A program made the position numbers and the translations under genes. The notes under the pieces were generated by a model. The model saw only the letters and a program-made list of their open reading frames with translations. It had not been told where the DNA came from and searched no databases. 64,000 bases of DNA from 39-52-133 sp036523795 (GTDB lineage: Bacteria > Pseudomonadota > Gammaproteobacteria > Burkholderiales > Gallionellaceae): contig DATDDN010000048.1 in the NCBI GenBank assembly GCA_036523795.1, positions 1 through 64,000 of the forward strand. Direction: 5' to 3'. Of the stretch, positions 36,618-44,089 are shown piece after piece (positions within the stretch are counted from its first letter, which is position 1; each line of letters starts with the position of its first letter).

Positions 36618-36654
36618 AAAAAAAGCCCCTGCAAGTATTCGGCAGGGGCTTTTT
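36618..36654 (-). terminator. Terminator between cbbM and cbbQ
   Basis: AGCCCCTGC (36624-36632) pairs with GCAGGGGCT (36642-36650) over a 9-nt loop. On the minus strand it is followed by a T run (plus-strand A run 36618-36624), just 26 bp after the cbbM stop. The opposite side also has a T run, so it could act in both directions. Confidence 0.85.
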
Positions 36655-36676
36655 GTGAAACGACCGAACGTTCGAT

Positions 36677-38056
36677 TTACTTGTGAACGCCCAGTTTCTG
36701 ACGCCAGCCTGGATACAGCTTGTCCGCATCTTTCGGGAACGATTCGAATGCGCGGGCGAATTCCTTGTGTGTCTTCGCGTATTCGATCGGGTCTGCGCCG
36801 GATTTCCAGCACTCGTACGACTGACGCAGGGAGATCGCGCCAGCAGCCGGGCTGTCGATATGGCCGTAAGAACCGCCGCCGGAAGTGTTGATCACGTTGC
36901 CGTGGCCCAGGTTCTGGAAGAAGCCTGGCAGACGCAGCGCGTTCATACCGCCGGAGATGATCGGAGTAGTCGGCTTCATGCCGTACCACTTCTGGAAGTA
37001 CACCGGACCTTGGCACTCGTCACGCTCGATCATGTAGGCGATGTTCTTGTCATCAGCCTCGCCTTCCATCTTGCCGTAGCCCATGGTACCTACGTGGATA
37101 CCAGAAGCGCCTTGCAGACGGCTCATCTTGGCCAGCACGAATGCAGTGTAACCGCGCTTGGCAGATGGAGATGTCACGGCGCCGTGGCCAGCGCGGTGGT
37201 AGTGCAGGTACTGGCCGGGGTATTGACGACGTGCAGTGGTCACCATGCCGGGGCCGCCGACGTAACCGTCAACCAGGAAGGCCAATTTGTCGGCATCGGG
37301 ACCGAACACTTCGAGCGCAAAATCAGCGCGGGCACACATTTCGTAGTGATCATCGGCAGTGATGTTCATGGAGAACAGCTTGGCCTGGCCAGTCTCGTCC
37401 TGGGCGCGCTTCATGGCGTCATAGACCAGAGGGATTACTTTCTTGACTGGAGCGAAGACCTGGTTGCCTTGTGGCTCGTCGTTCTTGATGAAGTCGCCAC
37501 CCAGCCAGAACTGGTAAGCAGCGTTGGCGAACGGCTCGGGACGCAGACCCAGCTTGGGCTTGATGATGGTACCAGCGATGTAACCGCCGTTCTGTACCGG
37601 GCGACCCAGAATGCGCCACAGGTTGGAGATGTCAGTAGCGGGACCGTCGAACATCTGTACCACGCGCTCAGGCACGTAGAAGTCGATCATCTTGGCGTGC
37701 TCGATGTCGCCCATGCCCTGGTTGTTACCGATAGCCAGGGTCAGGAAGGAAACCAGCATGAAACGGCCGTCAGTGACGTTGCGATCGAACAGCTCGATCG
37801 GGTACGCGATGCGCATGTCTTCGCTGGCTTCGTCGATGTAATACACCAGAGCGTCAACACCTTTGGTGAAGTCGTCAGTTGTGGAAACCTCAACGTTGGT
37901 GCCTGTGGAAGACTCGGCTGCGAAGTGTGCAGCTGCTTCCAGGTAGCCGTAGCCGGCCTTGGGCTTCATTTTGTAGGCAACCAGAATGTGCTTGCCGTTC
38001 TTGATGAGATCGGCCTCTTTCAGGTCGAGATTTGCATAACGTGCTGACTGATCCAT
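36677..38056 (-). CDS. cbbM: RuBisCO form II large subunit
   Basis: The 459-residue enzyme is form II by sequence: MDQSARYANLDLKEADLIKNG start, active-site K166 in GTIIKPKLGL, and the carbamylated K191 with D193 and E194 in GGDFIKNDEPQGNQ, the same numbering as the Rhodospirillum enzyme. Loop 6 (HVGTMGYGKMEGEADDK) is intact, and no small-subunit gene is present, as expected for form II. It fixes CO2 onto ribulose-1,5-bisphosphate and works best at low O2 and high CO2, which would suit a microaerophile. Codon choice is strongly biased, suggesting high expression. It is divergent from cbbR. Confidence 0.98.
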   Translation of the reverse strand: MDQSARYANLDLKEADLIKNGKHILVAYKMKPKAGYGYLEAAAHFAAESSTGTNVEVSTTDDFTKGVDALVYYIDEASEDMRIAYPIELFDRNVTDGRFMLVSFLTLAIGNNQGMGDIEHAKMIDFYVPERVVQMFDGPATDISNLWRILGRPVQNGGYIAGTIIKPKLGLRPEPFANAAYQFWLGGDFIKNDEPQGNQVFAPVKKVIPLVYDAMKRAQDETGQAKLFSMNITADDHYEMCARADFALEVFGPDADKLAFLVDGYVGGPGMVTTARRQYPGQYLHYHRAGHGAVTSPSAKRGYTAFVLAKMSRLQGASGIHVGTMGYGKMEGEADDKNIAYMIERDECQGPVYFQKWYGMKPTTPIISGGMNALRLPGFFQNLGHGNVINTSGGGSYGHIDSPAAGAISLRQSYECWKSGADPIEYAKTHKEFARAFESFPKDADKLYPGWRQKLGVHK

Positions 38057-38098
38057 GTTTTCTCCAGTGTTAAGACAGTGTTAATTGAACCGGCACGC

Positions 38099-38164
38099 AC
38101 TATAGAGGGGGAGAGTTATAAATAACAGTCAATGTTTTTTATTTCATGTATAAGAAATTCTTAT
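38099..38164. promoter_or_regulatory. cbbM promoter and CbbR operator region
   Basis: On the minus strand TATAGT (38104-38099) is a -10 with a weak -35 TGTTAT 17 bp upstream. The palindrome ATAAGAA-A-TTCTTAT (38150-38164) contains a T-N11-A LysR box centred about 65 bp before the expected start point. A second palindrome GTTAT-AA-ATAAC (38115-38126) overlaps the -35. This is the classical recognition plus activation site layout of LysR-type regulators, and it also lies just upstream of cbbR, allowing autoregulation. Confidence 0.65.
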
Positions 38165-38183
38165 GGCTTGGTATAATGGCCCC

Positions 38184-39077
38184 ATGCTTCATCTGACTTT
38201 ACGCCAGCTCCAGGTATTTGCAGCCGTTGCCCGGCATTTGAGCCACTCGCGTGCGGCGCAGGAGCTGTATCTGAGCCAGCCCGCCGTATCCATGCAAATA
38301 AAGCAGCTTGAGCAGAGTGTGGGCTTACCCCTGTTCGAGCAGGTGGGCAAACAGCTGCACCTGACGGAGGCGGGCCAGGAAATGCTGCACTACAGCCTGA
38401 ACATCGGGCAGCAACTGGAAGAGATGGAAGCGGTCTTCAATGAAATGAAGGGGCTGGAGCGGGGGCGGCTAAACATTTCGGTAGTTAGTACGGCCAACTA
38501 CTTCATGCCGCAGTTGCTGGCCAAATTCATCCAGTTGCACCCCAAGATTTCCGTCAGCCTGCACGTAGCCAACCGCGATGCGGTGATGCGCCAGTTGACC
38601 GAAAACACCGTCGATTTGGCCATCATGGGGCAGCCGCCGCAAGGTGCGGACATGGTTGCGCAGGTGTTCATGCAGAACCCGATCGTCGTGATTGCCTCAC
38701 CGATTCATCCGCTCGCACAAGCGCGCGGCATCAAGGCGCAACGCTTGGGAGAGGAGTATTTCCTGTTGCGTGAGCAAGGCTCTGGCACCCGGGATGTGGC
38801 TGAGCGCTTTTTCCTGAGCCATCAGGTTCCTTTGCCGCGCAACATGGAAATGGAAAGCAATGAGGCGATCAAGCAGTCGGTCCAGGCAGGCATGGGGCTC
38901 GGCATTATCTCGCGCCACGGTATTGACTTGGAGCTGGAGACCAAGCGTCTTGTCGTCCTCGATGTAGAGCACTTTCCCATTGTTCGCCAGTGGTACATCG
39001 TGCACCGCAAGCATAAGCGCCTTTCGTCTGCCGCCCAGGCTTTCAGGAGATTCCTGCTCGCGCAGGCCGAGCTTTGA
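38184..39077 (+). CDS. cbbR: LysR-family regulator CbbR
   Basis: The 297-residue protein has an N-terminal winged HTH (LTLRQLQVFAAVARHLSHSRAAQELYLSQPAVSMQIKQLE) and a C-terminal effector domain. It is divergent from cbbM with a 127-bp spacer, the standard arrangement for CbbR, which activates Calvin-cycle genes in response to metabolites such as RuBP, PEP or NADPH. ATG 38184 is chosen because MLHLTLRQLQVF is the usual start. A bidirectional terminator separates it from fba. Confidence 0.94.
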   Translation: MLHLTLRQLQVFAAVARHLSHSRAAQELYLSQPAVSMQIKQLEQSVGLPLFEQVGKQLHLTEAGQEMLHYSLNIGQQLEEMEAVFNEMKGLERGRLNISVVSTANYFMPQLLAKFIQLHPKISVSLHVANRDAVMRQLTENTVDLAIMGQPPQGADMVAQVFMQNPIVVIASPIHPLAQARGIKAQRLGEEYFLLREQGSGTRDVAERFFLSHQVPLPRNMEMESNEAIKQSVQAGMGLGIISRHGIDLELETKRLVVLDVEHFPIVRQWYIVHRKHKRLSSAAQAFRRFLLAQAEL

Positions 39078-39084
39078 GGCGAAA

Positions 39085-39112
39085 AAAAAAGCGACCCGCA
39101 GGTCGCTTTTTT
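39085..39112. terminator. Bidirectional terminator between cbbR and fba
   Basis: AAAAAAGCGACC (39085-39096) pairs with GGTCGCTTTTTT (39101-39112) around a 4-nt loop, with A and T tracts inside the stem, so it can end both convergent transcripts. Confidence 0.9.
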
Positions 39113-39129
39113 CCCGATGGATCGGGGTG

Positions 39130-40194
39130 TTACTTCACGATCGCCTTCAGTTCGCCCTTGGCATAGCGGGACGCCATGCTGTCCAAGGAAATCGGCTTGA
39201 TCTTGCCAGCCATGCCAGCCGAGCCAAAGGCTTCGTAGCGTGCCTTGCAGATCGCACGCATGGCTTTGGTGGTCTCAGCCAGGAATTTGCGTGGGTCGAA
39301 GTCTTTTGGATTTTCGGACAGGTAACGACGTGTTGCGCCGGTGGAAGCCATGCGCAGGTCGGTGTCGATGTTTACCTTGCGCACGCCGTGCTTGATGCCT
39401 TCAACGATCTCGGATACCGGCACGCCGTAAGTCTGGGGCATCGCGCCGCCGAACTTGTTGATCACTTCCAGCCACTCTTGCGGCACGGAGGAGGAACCAT
39501 GCATTACCAGGTGGGTGTTGGGAATGCGTGCGTGGATTTCCTTGATGCGGCTGATGGCCAATGTGTCGCCTGTGGGCGGCTTGGTAAACTTGTAGGCGCC
39601 GTGCGAGGTACCGATCGCGATAGCCAGTGCGTCAACTTGGGTGGCCTTGACGAATTCGGCGGCTTCATTGGGGTCGGTGAGCAGCTGGTCGTGGCTCAGC
39701 ACGCCTTCGGCGCCGTGGCCGTCTTCCTTCTCGCCATGGCCGGATTCGAGAGAACCCAGGCAGCCCAGCTCGCCTTCAACGGATACGCCCACTGCGTGGG
39801 ACATCTCAACCACACTGCGTGTTACGTTGACGTTGTAGTCGAATGTGGAAGGTGTCTTGCCGTCCGTCATCAGCGAGCCATCCATCATCACGCTGGAGAA
39901 GCCGGATTTGATCGCGTTGATACATACGGCTGGCGAGGCGCCGTGATCCTGATGCATGACAACGGGAATATGCGGGTACATTTCCACTGCGGCTTCAATC
40001 AGATGGCGCAGGAAGGGTTCACCGGCATATTTACGCGCGCCAGCGGAGCCTTGCATGATCACGGGGCTGTTGCATTCATCAGCCGCTTCCATAATGGCCT
40101 TGACCTGTTCCAGGTTGTTCACGTTGAACGCTGGCAGGCCGTAGCCGTTTTCTGCTGCATGGTCCAGCAGCTGACGCAATGATACGAGAGCCAT
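39130..40194 (-). CDS. fba: Fructose-bisphosphate aldolase, class II (Calvin type)
   Basis: The 354-residue zinc aldolase has the metal ligands in VVMHQDHGASP and HGSSSVPQEW and the C-terminal NIDTDLRMA phosphate-binding loop. It belongs to the long class II form found in autotrophs, which condenses DHAP with G3P or erythrose-4-phosphate. ATG 40194 follows GGAAGGG. It is the last gene of tkt-gap-pgk-pyk-fba. Confidence 0.96.
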   Translation of the reverse strand: MALVSLRQLLDHAAENGYGLPAFNVNNLEQVKAIMEAADECNSPVIMQGSAGARKYAGEPFLRHLIEAAVEMYPHIPVVMHQDHGASPAVCINAIKSGFSSVMMDGSLMTDGKTPSTFDYNVNVTRSVVEMSHAVGVSVEGELGCLGSLESGHGEKEDGHGAEGVLSHDQLLTDPNEAAEFVKATQVDALAIAIGTSHGAYKFTKPPTGDTLAISRIKEIHARIPNTHLVMHGSSSVPQEWLEVINKFGGAMPQTYGVPVSEIVEGIKHGVRKVNIDTDLRMASTGATRRYLSENPKDFDPRKFLAETTKAMRAICKARYEAFGSAGMAGKIKPISLDSMASRYAKGELKAIVK

Positions 40195-40248
40195 TTTTAT
40201 CCCTTCCAAATAACGAATTAAAATTCAATCAACAAAATCAAACTGCGA

Positions 40249-40262
40249 GTTTACGAGTAAAC
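40249..40262. other. Palindrome in the pyk-fba spacer
   Basis: GTTTAC-GA-GTAAAC is a perfect 14-bp palindrome with partial extension by TGCG/GCA. It may be a short mRNA hairpin or a protein site in the 87-bp spacer. Confidence 0.4.
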
Positions 40263-40281
40263 GCAGACTGGATTCAACCCT

Positions 40282-41721
40282 CTACTCAGCGCGGTGATCG
40301 CCCACCTTGACGATTTTCATGGTGTTGGTGTGGCCGCTCTTGCCTATCGCCTCACCGATGGTCATCACGATCATGTCGCCGTCCTTTACCAGCCCCAGGC
40401 GCACCAATTCGTCTTCCGCTGCGCGCAGTACCTCTGACGGGAAGGAAGAGGTCAGGTTGAACGCAATCGGGTGCACACCACTGAACAGGGTAACTTTACT
40501 CAGAGTGGCCTGGATGGGTGTCAACGCGAAGATGGGCACACCTGCGTTCATGCGCGACATCCACAGGGTGGTCGAGCCAGACTGGGTCAGCGAGACAATT
40601 GCCTTCACCTTGAAGTGAGACGCGGCATACAGGGCGGACATCGCGATCGACTGGTCGATGCGCGAGAACTTGGTATGCGTCATGCGACGTTCGATCGCGT
40701 TTTCCTCGATTTCCTGTTCCGCCTTCAGACAGATGCGCTCCATGGCCTCGATGGTTTCGACCGGGTAATCGCCGACAGCGGTTTCCGCGGAGAGCATCAC
40801 CGCATCGGTGCCATCCAGTACCGCATTGGCGACGTCCGACACTTCGGCGCGGGTTGGAATCGGGTTGGTGATCATCGATTCCATCATCTGCGTGGCGGTA
40901 ATCACCAGCTTGTTGCGCGCACGCGCCATGCGGATCATGCGCTTCTGCAAGCCGGGAACTGCAGCATCGCCCACCTCAACCGACAGGTCGCCACGTGCTA
41001 CCATGATGGCGTCAGACGCCTCAATGATGTCACCCAGCACCGGGATGGCTTCCGCGCGTTCAATTTTTGCCATCAGCAGGCTCTTGCCGCCAGCCTCATG
41101 CATCAGCGTACGCGCGAGCTTCATGTCGTCTGCCGAACGCGGGAAGGAAACCGCCAGGTAGTCCGCCTTGATCAAGGCAGCCGTCTTGATGTCTTCCTTG
41201 TCCTTGTCGGTCAGTGCGGGTGCCGTCAGGCCACCACCCTTGCGGTTGATGCCCTTGTTGTTGGACAGTACGCCACCGCGCACCACCTTGCAGACAACTT
41301 CCTGTCCACGCACTTCGCTAACATCGAATTCCAGCATGCCGTCGTTGAGCAGCAGCACGGAGCCCTTGGTGACGTCCTTGGGCAGCTCCTTGTAATCCAG
41401 GCCCACACGCTCCTGGTTCCCCAGGCCATCCCACGCTGCGTCCAGGATGAATGTATCGCCGGGATTCAGGGTGATCTTGTCGTTCTCGAATTTGCGCACG
41501 CGGATCTTGGGACCTTGCAGGTCTGCCAGAATACCGACTGTGCGACCACACGCCTTGGCGGCAGCACGAACGGTCTCTGCGCGCTTCATGTGGTCTTGCG
41601 CTGTGCCATGGGAAAAGTTCATGCGCACCAAATCAACCCCGGCAGCAATCATTTTTTCGAGCACTTGCGGACTGCTGCTCGCCGGTCCCAGGGTTGCAAC
41701 TATTTTTGTTCTACGTAGCAT
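40282..41721 (-). CDS. pyk: Pyruvate kinase
   Basis: The 479-residue enzyme has RTKIVATLGPASSS at the start, LMAKIERAEA, and ATQMMESMITNPIPTRAEVSDVANAV with the catalytic and divalent metal regions. It makes pyruvate and ATP from PEP, draining triose from the Calvin cycle toward biosynthesis; its place inside the cycle operon suggests joint control. ATG 41721 is the conventional start, but AGGA sits 4 nt before an in-frame TTG at 41733, which would add four residues. Confidence 0.96.
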   Translation of the reverse strand: MLRRTKIVATLGPASSSPQVLEKMIAAGVDLVRMNFSHGTAQDHMKRAETVRAAAKACGRTVGILADLQGPKIRVRKFENDKITLNPGDTFILDAAWDGLGNQERVGLDYKELPKDVTKGSVLLLNDGMLEFDVSEVRGQEVVCKVVRGGVLSNNKGINRKGGGLTAPALTDKDKEDIKTAALIKADYLAVSFPRSADDMKLARTLMHEAGGKSLLMAKIERAEAIPVLGDIIEASDAIMVARGDLSVEVGDAAVPGLQKRMIRMARARNKLVITATQMMESMITNPIPTRAEVSDVANAVLDGTDAVMLSAETAVGDYPVETIEAMERICLKAEQEIEENAIERRMTHTKFSRIDQSIAMSALYAASHFKVKAIVSLTQSGSTTLWMSRMNAGVPIFALTPIQATLSKVTLFSGVHPIAFNLTSSFPSEVLRAAEDELVRLGLVKDGDMIVMTIGEAIGKSGHTNTMKIVKVGDHRAE

Positions 41722-41738
41722 TTTTGTTTTCAATTATT

Positions 41739-41758
41739 CCTGCAGCGATGGCTGCAGG
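41739..41758. other. Hairpin in the pgk-pyk spacer
   Basis: CCTGCAGC-GATG-GCTGCAGG is a perfect 8-bp stem with a 4-nt loop, placed just before the pyk ribosome site. It could limit translation or protect a processed 5' end. Confidence 0.55.
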
Positions 41759-41765
41759 GTGTAGG

Positions 41766-42947
41766 TTACTTGGCCGCGCGTTGTTCGAGAATTTCCACCG
41801 CAGGCAACTTCTTGCCTTCGAGGTACTCAAGGAATGCACCACCGGCTGTGGAAATGTAGGACACCTTGTCATAGATGTCGTACTTCTGGATCGCCGCAAT
41901 GGTGTCGCCGCCGCCAGCCAGGGTAAACGCCTTGGTGGTTGCAATGGCTTCGGCAATTTTCTTGGTGCCGTCACCGAACTGGTCAAATTCGAATACGCCT
42001 ACCGGGCCGTTCCATACCACGGTGCCGGCCTTCATGATGATATCCACCAGCTCTTGTGCGCTCTTCGGACCGATGTCGAAAATCATGTCGTCGTCAGCGA
42101 CCGCACCCGCATCTTTCAGCACTGCTGGCTCGTTGGCGTCGAATTTCTTTCCGCACACCACATCCACTGCGATGGGGATGGTTGCGCCACGCTTGGTCAT
42201 TTTTTGCATAAGGCTCTGCGCGGTCGGCACGAGGTCGTCTTCGCACAGTGACTTGCCCACCTGCTTGCCGGATGCCTTGAGGAAGGTATTGGCAATGCCG
42301 CCGCCCACCACCAGCTGGTCGCACTTTTCCGACAGCGCTTCGAGCACGGTCAGCTTGGTGGATACCTTGGAACCACCGACGATGGCTACCATCGGACGGG
42401 CCGGGTTGGCCAGTGCCTTGCCCAGCGCATCGAGTTCTTCAGTCAGCAGGATGCCGGCGCAAGCTGTAGGTGCAAATTTCGCCACGCCGTGTGTGGAAGC
42501 TTCAGCACGATGTGCGGTACCGAAAGCGTCCATCACGAATACGTCACACAGTGCTGCATATTTCTTGGAAGTCTCGTCCAGGCTCTTCTTCTCGCCTTTG
42601 TTGAAACGGCAGTTTTCCAGCAGCACCAGTTCGCCTGGAGCCACTTCAAAGCCGCCATCCACCCAGTCCTTGATCAGGCGCACAGGCTTGCCCAGCTTGG
42701 AAGAAATGGTATCGGCAACCGGCTTGAGCGAGTTTTCCTCGGAGTAAACGCCTTCTTCCGGACGGCCGAGGTGAGAAGTCACCATCACGCGTGCACCGGC
42801 TTTCAGCGCGTGGTTGATGGTGGCCATGGATGCGGTGATGCGTGCGTCGGAGGTTACCTTGCCATCCTTGACAGGCACGTTGAGGTCGGCACGGATCAGG
42901 ACACGTTTGCCCTTCAGATCCAGATCGGTCATTTTGATAACGGACAT
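41766..42947 (-). CDS. pgk: Phosphoglycerate kinase
   Basis: The 393-residue enzyme starts MSVIKMTDLDLKGKRVLIRADLNVP, has SHLGRP, and ends with the nucleotide-binding GGGDTIAAI. It phosphorylates 3-phosphoglycerate, the RuBisCO product, in the reductive direction. It is the third gene of the operon between gap (62-bp spacer) and pyk (44-bp spacer), each spacer with a hairpin. Confidence 0.97.
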   Translation of the reverse strand: MSVIKMTDLDLKGKRVLIRADLNVPVKDGKVTSDARITASMATINHALKAGARVMVTSHLGRPEEGVYSEENSLKPVADTISSKLGKPVRLIKDWVDGGFEVAPGELVLLENCRFNKGEKKSLDETSKKYAALCDVFVMDAFGTAHRAEASTHGVAKFAPTACAGILLTEELDALGKALANPARPMVAIVGGSKVSTKLTVLEALSEKCDQLVVGGGIANTFLKASGKQVGKSLCEDDLVPTAQSLMQKMTKRGATIPIAVDVVCGKKFDANEPAVLKDAGAVADDDMIFDIGPKSAQELVDIIMKAGTVVWNGPVGVFEFDQFGDGTKKIAEAIATTKAFTLAGGGDTIAAIQKYDIYDKVSYISTAGGAFLEYLEGKKLPAVEILEQRAAK

Positions 42948-42976
42948 GTTGATTCCTTTGAACAGACAAAAGCAAA

Positions 42977-42996
42977 GGGCTGGCAGAAGCCAGCCC
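42977..42996 (-). other. Terminator-like hairpin in the gap-pgk spacer
   Basis: GGGCTGGC-AGAA-GCCAGCCC is a perfect 8-bp GC-rich stem with a tetraloop. On the coding (minus) strand it is followed by TTTGCTTTTG, so it could partially terminate after gap or mark an RNA end. Confidence 0.6.
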
Positions 42997-43009
42997 GAGG
43001 TTCAATCAA

Positions 43010-44008
43010 TTACTTGGCTACGTGCTGAACCATGCGCAGCATGTTGCAGGTATAGCCGTATTCGTTGTCATACCAGGACACGACTTTAACAAAGGTGCTG
43101 TCCAGTGCGATGCCGGCTTCGGCGTCGAAGGTAGAAGGAGCGCTGTTGCCCACGAAGTCGGTGGAGACCACTTTCTCGTCGGTATAGCCCAGCACGCCTT
43201 TGAGTTCGCCTTCGGAGGCCTTCTTCATGGCAGCGCAGATCTGCTCGTAGGTGGCTTCCTTGTTCAGTTCAACAGTCAGGTCAACCACGGAAACGTCGGA
43301 AGTCGGCACACGGAACGCCATGCCTGTCAGCTTCTTGTTCAGCTCTGGAATGACCTTGCCCACGGCCTTGGCTGCACCAGTGGAAGAAGGAATGATGTTT
43401 TCCAGAATGCCGCGGCCACCGCGCCAGTCTTTGCTGGATGGGCCGTCAACCGTTTTCTGAGTTGCGGTTGCAGCGTGCACGGTGGACATCAGGCCGCGCT
43501 TGATGCCGAAGTTGTCATGCAACACCTTGGCAACGGGTGCCAGGCAGTTTGTTGTGCAGGAAGCGGCGGACACGATGGCCTGTCCAGCATAGGTTGTGTG
43601 GTTCACGCCGTACACGAACATCGGTGTGTCGTCCTTGGAGGGAGCAGACTGAACAACCTTCTTGGCGCCTGCCTTGATGTGTGCCTGGCAGGATTCAGTA
43701 GTCAGGAAGAAACCGGTGCAGTCGATAACGATGTCAGCGCCTACTTCGTTCCACTTCAGGTTGGCTGGATCGCGTTCGGCTGTCAGGCGAATTTTCTTGC
43801 CGTTGACAACCATGTTGCCGCCTTCAACCTTGACTTCGCCGTTGAAGCGACCGTGCACAGAGTCAAATTTCAACATGTAAGCGAGGTACTCGGGCTCGAG
43901 CAGGTCATTGATCGCCACGATCTCGATGTCTTTGAAGTCTTTCGCTACAGCGCGGAATACCATGCGGCCGATACGACCAAAACCATTGATACCAACTTTG
44001 ATTGCCAT
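43010..44008 (-). CDS. gap: Glyceraldehyde-3-phosphate dehydrogenase, type I
   Basis: The 332-residue enzyme has the NAD(P)-binding GINGFGRIGRMVFRA and the catalytic cysteine in SAASCTTNCLAPVAKVL. It reduces 1,3-bisphosphoglycerate in the Calvin cycle. Cofactor choice cannot be read with certainty. It is the second gene of the operon, flanked by hairpins on both sides. Confidence 0.97.
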   Translation of the reverse strand: MAIKVGINGFGRIGRMVFRAVAKDFKDIEIVAINDLLEPEYLAYMLKFDSVHGRFNGEVKVEGGNMVVNGKKIRLTAERDPANLKWNEVGADIVIDCTGFFLTTESCQAHIKAGAKKVVQSAPSKDDTPMFVYGVNHTTYAGQAIVSAASCTTNCLAPVAKVLHDNFGIKRGLMSTVHAATATQKTVDGPSSKDWRGGRGILENIIPSSTGAAKAVGKVIPELNKKLTGMAFRVPTSDVSVVDLTVELNKEATYEQICAAMKKASEGELKGVLGYTDEKVVSTDFVGNSAPSTFDAEAGIALDSTFVKVVSWYDNEYGYTCNMLRMVQHVAK

Positions 44009-44052
44009 TTTTCTCTCCAGTCTTAGATTAAATTCAGAATTCGTTGCGAACA

Positions 44053-44079
44053 GGCATCCTGATACGGTTTCAGGATGCC
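44053..44079. other. Hairpin in the tkt-gap spacer
   Basis: GGCATCCTGA (44053-44062) pairs perfectly with TCAGGATGCC (44070-44079) around a 7-nt loop. There is no T tract on the coding strand, so it suggests RNA processing or stability rather than termination. Confidence 0.55.
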
Positions 44080-44089
44080 TCCCGATTCG

